Shown piece after piece: positions 51,901 to 64,000 of a DNA stretch of 64,000 bases. This stretch comes from Ascidia mentula (Eukaryota; Chordata; Ascidiacea; Phlebobranchia; Ascidiidae), in contig OX387205.1 of the NCBI GenBank assembly GCA_947561715.1, positions 1,493,001 to 1,557,000 of the forward strand, in the 5' to 3' direction. Below the pieces are notes generated by a model. That model worked only from the letters and a program-made list of their open reading frames with translations. It had not been told where the DNA came from and did no database searches. Position numbers and translations under genes: made by a program. Position 1 is the stretch's first letter; each line of letters opens with the position of its first letter.

Positions 51901-54900
51901 AATGTGTGCTCCCACATCAGCATGTCAACAGGGTGGTTGTTCTGCATTTACAACAGCACTTGGTACAGCCACCACTTTTGGATTAAACATAAACAATTGC
52001 ACTGTTACTTGCTGTAACACAAGTTTTTGCAATGATATCAGTGGGGAAAGCACATCACCATATACGACAACACCAGTGGAAGCAACTACAGGTAAAAGTG
52101 CAGTAAATGTACACAGAAGTACCTCCTACATACATAATCCTATATACAAAAACACAACATCTTGTTTGCAGACTCTGGTGTTTCTGGGACTCCAAATCCT
52201 GCTGCAACTTACAGTGGTAATATTTATTTACTACCAAAATCCAATGGTACTTCTAAAATAAAATATTTAATCAAATTACTTTGTTTTAGTTTGCCAGGAA
52301 ATGGACTTAAATGTATTGCCTGGAAACACAATCACACTGAATTCTCCAAATTATCCCTTTAACTATCCAACAAGTCTTAACTGTTGGACTGTCCTCCGGA
52401 CATTACCAGGATATGTTCTTCAGCTTGATTTTAAAAATTTTGTTACGGAAACCTGTTGCGACGTACTGTATGTAAGTATTGTTCAATAGTTCAATAATGT
52501 CAATTTTCTCTGATGGAAAGTATGACCATGTTTTTACATAAAATGTGTTTTAGATGTACGATTCGGACCAAAAAAGAGTAAATGCACGAGCAGTCATTGA
52601 TGAAATAAAAGGTGATTATTCAACAAATGGAATATCAAATAAATTTTCAAGAAGCAACCGACTTGCTTTGAGATTTAGAAGTGATAGTTCCATAACACGG
52701 TCAGGATTTTCAATTGTTGTATCAGCTGGTAAGAATATTTTCCATGTACAAACACACTGCTCCTGTTTGTATCACAATTAACTTTTTGTCTATCTTTTAA
52801 GTTCAAGTCAATGAAACCAGGGCAGTAAACGCAACTGATTCTTACCCTGACCAACAAACCTCAACTCCAGGTAAGGTTCTTCACTATAAAGCACTCCTTT
52901 ATGCAATTGGTGCAAATATTGTATTAAATCAGTTCCAGATTTGTAATAAAGCTCATGAATGGAATGTTGTATTATTAAAAACCTTTGCAAGTCAATATTT
53001 CCAAACTTTTATGTTGCTGAAAAACAAAATTACCCATAGTTTTTACCTTGGCCCTAATTTTCGTTACTTCTAAACAGCTAATTCTATACAAGTATAAAGT
53101 TATTGCTGACATTACACAAATGCATACCACAGGTTCAATTGTTTTATTAAATTACAATTTTTGACATGTTTTGCTGATGACAGTCCATTGAACATTTTAC
53201 AAAAATAATACTGTTTGGGTTAAATTTATTGCACACCATTTCATCAAACAATTATTAGTTTTAATCACACAATGTGAAAAGTTGTGTCCTTATGTTAAAA
53301 ACTGTGATTAGACCTGATATGCCTACACTTCATTACAGTTAATTTTTAAATACTGATTGAATAGTTATTATCGAAAAACTAATAACTTTAATAAAAGTGA
53401 AATTTGTTGAACAGGTGCTGGTGGTTTGCCTTGTAGGACAATGCAAATAGTGACGGCATTGGGCAGAGAAGTTGTTAACCAACGCGGATCTGATTGTTTT
53501 GGAGAAAGGTGTTTATTACTTACTGCCAATGCAACCATGTCAATAGGAATAGTTGGGGGTAATTGAAAGAAACATCTATAAGTTCACATCACCACTTGTA
53601 CAAAAACCACTCAAACAACATTCATATTTTTAGATGTTTCTTCTACTATTAAGATAGGAATGTGTGCCCCCGCAACACTATGCCAACAAGATAGTTGTTC
53701 TGCATTGACATCTACCCTTGGAGCAGCCACCACTACCTTGGGATTAACTATTAACAATTGCAACATAACTTGCTGTGACACATACTTATGTAATGACCTC
53801 ACAGGGGAAAGCACACCACAATCTGCTACATCTCCAGTGGAAGTAACTACAGGTAAAAATGCAGTAAATGTACACAGAAGTACCTCCTACATACATAATC
53901 CTATATACAAAAACACAACATCTTGTTTGCAGACTCAGGTGTTTCTGGGACTCAAAATCCTGCTGCAACTTACAGTGGTATTATTTATTTACTACCAAAA
54001 TCCAATGGTACTTCTAAAATAAAATATTTAATCAAATTATTATGTTTAAGTTTGCCAGGAAATGGACTTAAATGTATTGCCTGGCAACACAATCACACTG
54101 AATTCTCCAAATTATCCCTTTAACTATCCAACAAGTCTTAACTGTTGGACTGTCCTCCGGACATTACCAGGATATGTTCTTCAGCTTGATTTTGAAAATT
54201 TTGTTACGGAAACCTGTTGTGATGTACTCTATGTAAGTATTGTTCAATAGTTCAATAATGTCAATTTTCTCTGATGGAAAGTATGACCATGTTTTTACAT
54301 AAAATGTGTTTTAGATGTACGATTCGGACCAAAAAAGAGTAAATGCACGAGCAGTTATTGATGAAATAAAAGGTGATTATTCAACAAATGGAATATCAAA
54401 TAAATTTTCAAGAAGCAACCAACTTGCTTTGAGATTTAGAAGTGATAGTTCCATAACACGGTCAGGATTTTCAATTGTTGTATCAGCTGGTAAGAATATT
54501 TTCCATGTTGCAAACACACTGTTCCTGTTTGTATCACAATTAACTTTTTGTCTATTTTTCAAGTTCAAGTCAATGAAACCAGGGCAGTAAACGCAACTGA
54601 TTCTTACCCTGACCAACAAACCTCAACTCCAGGTAAGTTTCTTCACTAGAAACCATTCCTTCGTGCAATTAGTGTAAGTATTGTATTAAAACAGTTCCAG
54701 ATTGTTTAAAGGGCTCACGAGTAAAATCTTGCACATTATTATTAAAAACCTTTGAACATCAATATTTTCAAACTTTTTGTTGCTGAAAATAGAAGTTGCC
54801 CAATGTTTTTATCTTGGTCCGAATTTTTGTTAATTCTAAACAGTTAATTCTGCATGGATAATAAGTTATTGTTGACATTACACGAATGCATAGCACAGGT

Positions 54901-57900
54901 GCAATTGTTTTTCAAAATCACTATTTTTGACATATTTTGCTGATGACAGTCCATTGAACATTTTACAAAAAAATTACTGATTAGGTTTAATTTATTGCAC
55001 ACCATTTTATCAAACATTTCTTAGTTTCAATTTTGCAATGTAAAAAGCTCAAGTCAAATTTTTTCAGTGACCTTATGTTAAAAACTGTGATTGGACCTGA
55101 TATGCCTACACTTCATTACAGTTAACTTTTAAATACTGATTGAATAGTTATTATCGAAAAACTAATTACTTTAATAAAAGTTAAATTTGTTGAACAGGTG
55201 CTGGTGGTTTGCCTTGTAGGACAATGCAAATAGTGACGGCATTGGGCAGAGAAGTTGTTAACCAACGCGGACTTGATTGTTTTGGAGAAAGGTGTTTATT
55301 ACTTACTGCCAATGCAACCATGTCAACAGGAATAGTTGGGGGTAATTGAAAGAAACATCTATAAGTTCACATCACCACTTGTACAAAAACCACTCAAACA
55401 ACATTCATATTTTTAGATGTTTCTTCTACTATTAAGATAGGAATGTGTGCCCCCGCAACACTATGCCAACAAGATAGTTGTTCTGCATTGACATCTACCC
55501 TTGGAGCAGCCACCACTACCTTGGGATTAACTATTAACAATTGCAACATAACTTGCTGTGACACATACTTATGTAATGACCTCACAGGGGAAAGCACACC
55601 ACAATCTGCTACATCTCCAGTGGAAGTAACTACAGGTAAAAATGCAGTAAATGTACACAGAAGTACCTCCTACATACATAATCCTATATACAAAAACACA
55701 ACATCTTGTTTGCAGACTCAGGTGTTTCTGGGACTCAAAATCCTGCTGCAACTTACAGTGGTATTATTTATTTACTACCAAAATCCAATGGTACTTCTAA
55801 AATAAAATATTTAATCAAATTATTATGTTTAAGTTTGCCAGGAAATGGACTTAAATGTATTGCCTGGCAACACAATCACACTGAATTCTCCAAATTATCC
55901 CTTTAACTATCCAACAAGTCTTAACTGTTGGACTGTCCTCCGGACATTACCAGGATATGTTCTTCAGCTTGATTTTGAAAATTTTGTTACGGAAACCTGT
56001 TGTGATGTACTCTATGTAAGTATTGTTCAATAGTTCAATAATGTCAATTTTTTTTGATGGAAAGTATGACCATGTTTTTACATAAAATGTGTTTTAGATG
56101 TACGATTCGGACCAAAAAAGAGTAAATGCACGAGCAGTTATTGATGAAATAAAAGGTGATTATTCAACAAATGGAATATCAAATAAATTTTCAAGAAGCA
56201 ACCAACTTGCTTTGAGATTTAGAAGTGATAGTTCCATAACACGGTCAGGATTTTCAATTGTTGTATCAGCTGGTAAGAATATTTTCCATGTTGCAAACAC
56301 ACTGTTCCTGTTTGTATCACAATTAACTTTTTGTCTATTTTTCAAGTTCAAGTCAATGAAACCAGGGCAGTAAACGCAACTGATTCTTACCCTGACCAAC
56401 AAACCTCAACTCCAGGTAAGTTTCTTCACTAGAAACCATTCCTTCGTGCAATTAGTGTAAGTATTGTATTAAAACAGTTCCAGATTGTTTAAAGGGCTCA
56501 CGAGTAAAATCTTGCACATTATTATTAAAAACCTTTGAACATCAATATTTTCAAACTTTTTGTTGCTGAAAATAGAAGTTGCCCAATGTTTTTATCTTGG
56601 TCCGAATTTTTGTTAATTCTAAACAGTTAATTCTGCATGGATAATAAGTTATTGTTGACATTACACGAATGCATAGCACAGGTGCAATTGTTTTTCAAAA
56701 TCACTATTTTTGACATATTTTGCTGATGACAGTCCATTGAACATTTTACAAAAAAATTACTGATTAGGTTTAATTTATTGCACACCATTTTATCAAACAT
56801 TTCTTAGTTTCAATTTTGCAATGTAAAAAGCTCAAGTCAAATTTTTTCAGTGACCTTATGTTAAAAACTGTGATTGGACCTGATATGCCTACACTTCATT
56901 ACAGTTAACTTTTAAATACTGATTGAATAGTTATTATCGAAAAACTAATTACTTTAATAAAAGTTAAATTTGTTGAACAGGTGCTGGTGGTTTGCCTTGT
57001 AGGACAATGCAAATAGTGACGGCATTGGGCAGAGAAGTTGTTAACCAACGCGGACTTGATTGTTTTGGAGAAAGGTGTTTATTACTTACTGCCAATGCAA
57101 CCATGTCAACAGGAATAGTTGGGGGTAATTGAAAGAAACATCTATAAGTTCACATCACCACTTGTACAAAAACCACTCAAACAACATTCATATTTTTAGA
57201 TGTTTCTTCTACTATTAAGATAGGAATGTGTGCCCCCGCAACACTATGCCAACAAGATAGTTGTTCTGCATTGACATCCACCCTTGGAGCAGCCACAACT
57301 ACCTTGGGATTAACCATTAACAATTGCAACATAACTTGCTGTGACACATACTTATGTAATGACCTTACAGGGGAAAGCACCCCACAATATGTAACATCAC
57401 CAGTGGAAACAACAACAGGCAAGATTTTTTTGGAAATTATGAATACTTTAACGTGAATATTGGACTTTCATTTCTCAATTCTGTGCAGATTCAGGTATTA
57501 TCGGAACAACACAAACTGGAACACAATACGAAAGTATGACGATAAAGTAGTCCTAAAAGAAAACACTTTCAATTTCTTTTTTTTAATAGTGTGTGATAAT
57601 GTGGACATAACAATCGCTCCTGGAAATCTAGTCACAATTAAGTCGGACAACTTTCCAAGTCTCTACTCAGCAAACACAGATTGTTGGATCACCATCACAA
57701 CAACTCCTGGTTACAATCTTAGATTTGACTTCCAGTATTTCCGTACTGAAGCTAAGTACGATGATTTTTATGTGAGTATGTTAGTCTTAATCAAAATAAC
57801 TTTTGCCAAAGGACAGTTAAAATTGTTGGTTGCTTCCAGATGTACGATTCCAGTGTCAAAAGAGATAATGACCAAAAACTTATTGAAAAACTTAACGGAC

Positions 57901-60900
57901 TATTAGTATCTGATGGTCAACCAGTTCTGACGAAGTATTCAAGAAACAACACAGTATCTGTTAGATTTAAAAGTGATAGCTCAGTCCAGCTAAAAGGGTT
58001 CGAAGTTGTAGTGTCAGCAGGTGGGTACTTTTGCGACATTTAAACTATAGCAATATCAGTAACCTACCTTTATCTTTTGAAAACCAGGCCAATATGAAAT
58101 AATTACCCCTTCGATGACTACAGTGCAACCGGGATCAATATCAGGTATTTTCCATTTTTTAGATTGGGATTATTCGTTTTTAGAATGTTCTTTTGTAAAA
58201 TGTAATGATTATTAGTTGTTTTATTTGATGTTTGTGCAACATTCCTAACAATTGTTTGATTCTAGTTTGCCAAACGGAGGAGGTGACCATTTCTCCTGGG
58301 ACACCAGTCACTGTCAAGTCACCAAACTATCCAAACAGTTATTCCAGCAGTAATGTTTGCTGGTCAGTGTTCAGAACAGCACCAGGATATATTTTAGAGC
58401 TGCAGTTTGATTATTTCCACACAGAATCATGTTGTGACGTACTTTACGTAAGTATAATCCAAAAACATTACAACAGTATTAACTTTGTAAAAGGTATATA
58501 ACTGGGGCACGGAATTCGACTACTTTTACTTTAGGTAAATACATGATGTTATTAAATTCAATTATTATATCAAAAGTGTTCTTATAACAGTAATTCGTTA
58601 CTAATACATGTTAAAATATTTAATTTGAATCTTGACTTGGACTTCAACTTTCATTTGTTCACAATTAGTTGGAAGTTATTTCATGTTAAGTCCCAAATTG
58701 GACAAAACACAATCACACTAAATCTACATTTCTCAATTATCAATGGATGAAAAAAATATTTATTACATTCCACTGCATTACAAATTAAAATTACACTCAA
58801 GTTTGCTTCGAAATACTGTTGGATTGGCAGTTAATGTAAACAGTGTACTTTGTAAAATTTAGGCAAGAGCTGACTTATTGTATTAAACATCTACCAATAA
58901 TTTTTCCAAGTTGTATGATTCTGGTGAAAGAAGAATAAATCCACGGAAGGTAATAGATGAGATAAAAGGTCCACAAGTAACAACAAATTCAACAGCCCTC
59001 TACAAATATTCAAGAAGTAACCAACTTGCAGTCAGATTCAGAAGTGACAGTTCAGTGGTATATCAAGGTTTCATCTTCAGAGTTTCAGCAGGTAAATATG
59101 TATTTTGACTTTAACTGACAATGATATTAAAGTATCAGACGAGGAACTAAAATTCATCTAATTAGTTGTAAAAAGTCAATCAAGAAAGCTGTGTTCAATT
59201 ACTTGGATGTACAAATAAGTGACTATAGCGTTAATTAGAGTTTAAACGAACAAAGCAAACCAGTACAATGCCAAAATAAAGTTTTGCTCTTGTTAAAGTG
59301 AGAGCAAATCAATCTGAATCAACGAGTTTTCCAACACAACAACCACCATTTGTATCAGGTATAACCTAGCAATGTTGCTACTGTTATAAATGTTACCTTT
59401 ATATTCAAAAACTGAAATGTGTTAAAGTCCATATGATACGTTTCTCCATTCAAACAATATAATAATTGAACAAAGTGTAAATATTTTATTTGTAATATGT
59501 TGGGTGTGCCAGACCTTCCAAAGATTGAATAAAATGTTAGTTAATGGATCAATATCATTAATTTGGAGAAGTAAACAACCCCAGATTTAAAGCAAGCTTT
59601 ATAAGTTGAAGACAAGTTGGGTTAATTAGTTTAACTTGGTTTTAGTTGCTGAAACCACAGTGGAGGATTCAACACAAACAACTGGTAAGACTTCTATTTG
59701 AATAAGTGATACTGATGATGTGTAAGTAGGCTAAATACATATATACTGTTTTAAGTGACCTTATAAGACAACAAAAAAATGGTTATGTACAAAAGCTGTT
59801 AAAAAAACTTATTACCAAACCTTTGTCAGCCGTAGAACTAGAATGGAGTCTAACAATAGAAACTTAAACTGGTAAGATTAATCATCTACAAACGTTTCTT
59901 TTGCTTGGGAAGTTTTGAACAATTAAAACGAAACGTTTTAACAACTTCAAATACGATTACAGGTAGTCAAAGCGGCCTAAGGTGCTGGTCAATACAAAGA
60001 GTTGAATCAATGGGAAGAGTGATTGTAAACCAACGAATGTCTACCAACTGTTTTGATGGCAGTTGTCTGCTGCTCAGTGCTAAAGCAACCATGTCAATTG
60101 GACTTCCTGAAGGTGAATTAAGTCCTCTATGCCAAGGTTACCATAATACTTTTTAGGATACAATCTCTGGCACAATTATGTCAGGTCACCTTGACCAATG
60201 TTTAGGTCCAAACACATCACTTAATTGTGGAGAATATGCTTTGCTAATCTACAAGATGTATACTGAAGTGGGGAATTAACAGATGTTTTTCAAAAACGTT
60301 GCGAGCCTTGGTTTATTTTGTAATTTTGTAGAATTAAAGCACCTTTTTCCATTTTTTTTCCTAGTGCAGATTTAAACACCCTAAATCATGAACATGTTGG
60401 CAAGAAATCGTGACATATGGCAACCATACCACATGAAAACATGTTTCTTTAATATTTGTAATATCTTGGGGGTTTAAAATGCAGATGTTCCTGCCTCATT
60501 CATCATGGGGGCATGCATACCAACATCATCGTGTCAGGAATCAACTTGCTCCACATTTGTTTCTGCTCTTGGTATTCCTGGAACCTTGGGACTTAACTTG
60601 GACAATTGCACTGCCACTTGTTGCAACACGTCACTGTGCAACGATGTCACTGGTGGGGGAACCACTTCGCCAGAGGAAGTAGCTACAGGTAATTTTCATA
60701 GATAATTTTGCAGGTGTATCATTTTGATTTAGAATATAGCATATTGTAGCAGGTACCCTTTTTTTAAAGGGGGGGTATATTTTTTTGATTGGTATACATT
60801 TAACAAACTCTTTTTTGAGAAATAATGTTCGTTTGGATTTTATTTTATAAGTTTGGTGAATTTTTTAATTTAAATTGTGCATCAATTTGAAAAATTTCAT

Positions 60901-63885
60901 AAATATATGGTCCTGAATATAGTATTACTTGTTTTGCATTGTGAAGTACAAGCTAGTCTGGCTCCAGAAACCACCACCGCTAAAACTGCACCATCAGATC
61001 CAATTTCAGGTACATAAAAAACATATATTTAATAAAATAATATTTCGCAACTCATATCAACAGTAAATGTAAAAACTGGCTATTGAAGGTTTTTAACAAA
61101 TGACTCTTATTAATAAGCTTCTATAATTTTTTATTCAGTTTGCAGCAGAAGTGAGCTTGGGCTTGTGCCAAATAATGTGGTCACAATAACTTCACCCAAT
61201 TACCCACAAAGCTATGGAAATAATCGGAACTGTCAGTTGCTGCTCACGGCACCGTATGGTTACAAGATTCAACTCAACTTCATTGTCTTTGAAACAGAAT
61301 CTTGTTGCGATCAACTGAGAGTAAGCAATCATCTTTATTCTTCACTTAGGCCACAATTCATTTCCAGCAACCTGTATATTTTAGCTCTTAGATGGAAGAA
61401 TTGTATCCAGCAGGGCAGATGTGATTGCAGACATGAGAGGAACTTTAACTCCACGCATAGAATTTTCGAAACAACGTTTCATCGTTTTGGATTTCAGAAG
61501 TGACAGTAGTTTAAGTTACCAGGGATTTACAGTATTTGCTACAGCAGGTACATCATTTATATGCATGTGTCCTTTAATGTAACACCAATTGACCAAGACA
61601 TATTTGTTGGACTATGGTAGATAGTTTGGAATTAGGTTTATTGTGATACAAAACACCACATTTCATTTTTTGTTTGTTGGTCAAAAAACTAAAGCCATTG
61701 CTTTTTTTCAATTCCATAAACAGGAATATGAAATTAAACCTTAATCATGTACAAACAGAACAACACAAAATTATAATTGATATGTCACATCTGTTGCATA
61801 AAATTTACCATGGATAGTTACTAATCCAGGAAGCAATAAATTGATTGTCTCATTGCAGTTGCTGACACAGGAACCACATTTTCACCGGACGGTATGTTAA
61901 AAGTGTTGTGCTTTGAATTTTAGTAGCTGTCTGTCTGACATTTTTACCCATTGTTATGAATACTGTCAAACCCTAAATAATACATTTTCCTATTAAATGT
62001 TATTATTTCCTCAAACGTAAACAACTTTTCTCAAGTATTTTTCGTTATATGTGCAGTCTTTATGCAGCAGGGAAGTGTTACATTAGGGTGTTTAATTTTG
62101 CTACTTCCAGAGTGACAACAAATTTAGTTATAAGATTAAAAAAAAGTTCACTCCAAACACTAGACATGTTTACCAGATGTTATTTCTGACTTTTTAATCA
62201 GAATATAACATTACAATGATATTGTACTCTCCAAGATTTATAACTTTCCTTTAAAAAAATTACACATATTTTTTACTTCAATCATGTGCATTTCATGTTA
62301 AATGTATTGTTCTGAATACAATCTTAATTTTGTATTTTTTGCATTGCAAAGTACAACCAAGTCATGTACCAGAAACGACAGCTGCTGACGTCACAACTGC
62401 ACAGTCAGATCCAATTTCAGGTACAATATAAAAAAACCATCAATAAAATGTTGTTTCCAAACATAAACACAGTAAGTACAACTGGGGATAACATATTTTT
62501 TAAATATGACTTGTGTTAATATTACGCGTCAGTAACATTTTTATATTTTTTGTTCAGTTTGTAGCGGAGGAGAACTTATGCTTTTTCCAAACTATGTCCG
62601 TACTATAACTTCACCCAATTACCCACAAACCTATGGGAATAATCTTAACTGTCAGTTAGTGCTCATGGCTCCGTTCGGTTACAAGATTCAACTCAACATC
62701 ACCGACTTTTACACTGAATATTGTTGTGATAAGCTTAAAGTAAGCATTTCCAACATGCATTTGAACCATACTTTACTTGCAGAATAATCAGTTATTCTTT
62801 TTAGCTTTATAATAACCGGAGGGCATCCAGCGTGGGAGTTCCCATTGCAGAACTGAAAGGGAGTATTGGAACGCCCCGCATAGTGTTGTCGAAAGAATTC
62901 TATATCCTGTTGGACTTCAAAAGTGACAGTGGCTTAAGTTACAAAGGATTTACTGCTTTTGCTACAGCAGGTATAGTAATTTCTTCAGGTCAATTAGTGT
63001 GGTATTAATTAAACTAAAACATTTTTGTGCAACTATGCAGAATATAAAGTGAGCTGTAGACAGAGCCACTGTTTCAATCTAATACATTTCATCATTGCAG
63101 CTAGGTGATTGGTAATAATTTTCTGGCTAAATAGACAGAAAAAGACTTTGATATGGCAGTAACTATACAGTCACCAACATCCTCTATTTTGCTGGCAAGA
63201 TCGTCGTAAGTCACCAAGCCATGTGGAATGTACATATTAGGTCGAAACAGTGGCCACTGTTTCAAGCTCACTGTGAACATTATTGGCTCATTTGCTTATA
63301 TATGTAGATAGATAAATTTGCATGTAATGATCACAAGTTTTGCATTAAAGTTTATTGCAATTGATTCTTGACGATCGAGTTGATGATTTCAGTATTGTTT
63401 TTTATGCATTTTTGCATAAATGTAGATAGTTGTATTCCACATCTGTTGGACTGACTGTACCATAAGTAGGTTAAAAATGATCTACTAACAAAATATAATA
63501 TCTCATTTCAGTCCCCGACATAGGAACCACAGATTCAACAGATGGTAGGTTAACATATTGCACTTGTAAAAGTAGATGTCTATAAAAATTTTTAACAATT
63601 TCTATTTTTAGTTGCCACACAAACAGAAAGATTGACCACAACCCCAGGTAAATTTTTATGAAATGCATTTATCTGGTAGCCACTAATGAAACTATATTTT
63701 TAGATGTTTGTGGATTTAACACTGATGCTTCAATATATCCCTTACCCTTGCGAACCCAGGGATATCCAACATCTTATAGGAATAACCTGAGGTGTGAGTG
63801 GACACTCCGTGCACCACCACGTGGGTATCAAGTGAAGTTGACAATATATAGCGGGGATTCTGAAAGTTGTTGCGATCGTATACAG
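42952..63885 (+). CDS. Very large secreted LU/CUB mosaic protein, 3' end outside window
   Basis: Fifty-nine exons in one frame, 2605 residues so far: 42952-43015, 43805-43942, 45226-45546, 45656-45685, 45749-45942, 46731-46890, 47376-47402, 47659-47694, 48173-48196, 48480-48661, 49011-49170, 49401-49427, 49492-49679, 49898-50066, 50138-50230, 50302-50427, 50505-50917, 50974-51124, 51451-51513, 51572-51712, 51876-52091, 52172-52216, 52290-52471, 52554-52728, 52802-52870, 53415-53558, 53634-53852, 53933-53977, 54051-54232, 54315-54489, 54564-54632, 55198-55341, 55417-55635, 55716-55760, 55834-56015, 56098-56272, 56347-56415, 56981-57124, 57200-57418, 57489-57533, 57590-57771, 57840-58020, 58088-58144, 58266-58447, 58911-59091, 59299-59358, 59646-59684, 59963-60112, 60485-60688, 60947-61009, 61139-61320, 61385-61547, 61859-61891, 62352-62420, 62558-62739, 62805-62970, 63512-63544, 63612-63647, 63704-63885. 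Signal peptide MKLRGIFCLLMWTTVLFSST. Module order: LU, CUB, CUB, CUB, LU, CUB, LU, CUB, LU, CUB, LU, CUB, LU, CUB, CUB, LU, CUB, CUB, CUB (cut by the window end). Short linkers rich in Thr/Ser/Pro may be alternatively spliced. Confidence 0.83.
43970..44213. mobile_element. hAT-like non-autonomous element
   Basis: Left end CAGGGTTGTCCAAC; the complement of the right end is TAGGGGCGTCCAAC. Starts 27 bases after the donor of exon 43805-43942 of the LU/CUB gene. No clear target duplication. Confidence 0.5.
45146..45190 (+). ncRNA. Hammerhead-family copy lacking stem II
   Basis: TGCTGCACTGATGA is followed directly by GGTGGCCATCTCTGTCTACAGC; stem II and GAAA are deleted. It lies 36 bases before exon 45226-45546 of the LU/CUB gene and shares the upstream GGCAAGATCGTC with the element at 63.2 kb. 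Confidence 0.55.
50302..51124 (+). other. LU-CUB unit with fused LU/CUB exon
   Basis: Exons 50302-50427, 50505-50917 and 50974-51124. Elsewhere in this gene the second LU exon and first CUB exon are separate, with linker exons between. Here one 413-base exon carries the end of LU (CNITCCNENLCND), a Thr/Ser-rich linker and the start of CUB (GCGGEFDVD...). This is either an ancestral fused state or loss of one intron. Confidence 0.8.
53415..57270 (+). repeat. Recent 1783-bp tandem duplication of an LU-linker-CUB-linker unit
   Basis: Exons, introns and even minus-strand shadow frames recur at an offset of exactly 1783 bases (53415 to 55198 to 56981; 54051 to 55834; 54315 to 56098). Read side by side, the copies from about 53.55 kb to about 57.27 kb are nearly identical, including introns; I noticed only a two-base change in the intron near 54252 versus 56035. 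An older, more divergent copy lies at 51572-52870 (offset about 1761 bases for its CUB part). Each unit carries one whole LU domain, a 45-base linker exon, one CUB domain and a 69-base linker exon. Confidence 0.9.
57590..58020 (+). other. Divergent CUB module lacking the usual CC pair
   Basis: First exon 57590-57771 keeps the opening Cys (MCDNVDI) and the Cys before Trp (DCWITI), but the usual E-x-CCD-x-x-Y is EAKYDDFY. Second exon 57840-58020 is normal (SDSS...GF). Both vicinal cysteines are lost together. Confidence 0.85.
63050..63276. mobile_element. Foldback element with inverted hammerhead-like arms
   Basis: Minus-strand copy 63050-63112 (ATGATGA core, GAAACAGTGG, GTC) and plus-strand copy about 63205-63276 (GGTCGAAACAGTGGCCACTG). 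Outer ends AGTGAGCT and AGCTCACT are complementary. It is in an intron of the LU/CUB gene. Confidence 0.55.
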
Positions 63886-64000
63886 GTAGTGTATAAAATT
63901 GCAATTTTTATTTGCTAAAAGAGTAATATCATTGTCATTTGACAATTGCTAACTGTCACAAATCCAGCTACGTTTAGCTTTGTTCATTGTTCAACACTAA

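Noticed and set aside
52055-52237. Repeated minus-strand frames recurring through 52-57 kb
   Set aside because: Shadows of the duplicated plus-strand exons and introns; they recur only because the DNA is duplicated.
53415-57270. CRISPR-like or satellite array
   Set aside because: The repeat unit is 1783 bases and holds spliced coding exons; it is a gene-internal segmental duplication.
59820-59878. Possible extra linker exon between 59684 and 59963
   Set aside because: Every acceptor tried leads to an in-frame stop in phase 1.

Overview
The window is animal nuclear DNA: genes are split by short introns with GT-AG borders, the DNA is AT-rich, and the families are metazoan (mitoguardin, CUB, Ly6/uPAR, von Willebrand A). 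The compact genes with introns of about 80-1000 bases and the modular extracellular proteins fit an ascidian tunicate such as Ciona. That assignment is inference. All exon models here were built by hand from splice signals and reading-frame continuity; none has been checked against RNA.

Layout. (1) 667-7005, minus strand: a complete 15-exon mitoguardin gene (MIGA/FAM73), an outer-mitochondrial-membrane protein. (2) 9137-12517, plus: a 10-exon type I membrane protein with six copies of a six-cysteine module, a transmembrane helix and a short tail. (3) 12709-32229, minus: a 42-exon gene for a secreted protein of about 1988 residues with a signal peptide, 13 CUB domains, one Ly6/uPAR (LU) domain and a C-terminal VWA domain with an intact MIDAS. 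It converges on gene 2 with only 191 bases between the stop codons. (4) 35832-39300, plus: a 10-exon secreted protein, signal peptide - LU x3 - CUB. (5) 42952 to beyond the window end, plus: at least 59 exons and 2605 residues of a secreted LU/CUB mosaic (seven LU, twelve CUB, the last one cut). It contains a recent 1783-bp tandem duplication. Genes 3 and 4 diverge from a 3.6-kb gap.

Genes 3-5 are one family. Every LU and CUB module is bounded by phase-1 introns, each CUB is two exons meeting in phase 0, and the modules are joined by Thr/Pro-rich linker exons, some only 24-36 bases long. Together with the six-module membrane protein this is a cluster of Cys-rich extracellular recognition- or matrix-type proteins. 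The biological role (adhesion, egg coat, allorecognition, defence) cannot be read from the sequence.

The least expected signal is a dispersed repeat with the fold of a type I hammerhead self-cleaving ribozyme. Two copies (3312-3368, 27240-27292) keep the whole catalytic core. About ten more are decayed, and several sit as inverted pairs that form foldback elements. Other mobile DNA includes a 218-bp MITE with perfect 8-bp target duplications, hAT-like fragments, tRNA-derived SINE pieces and a 42-bp-arm palindrome.
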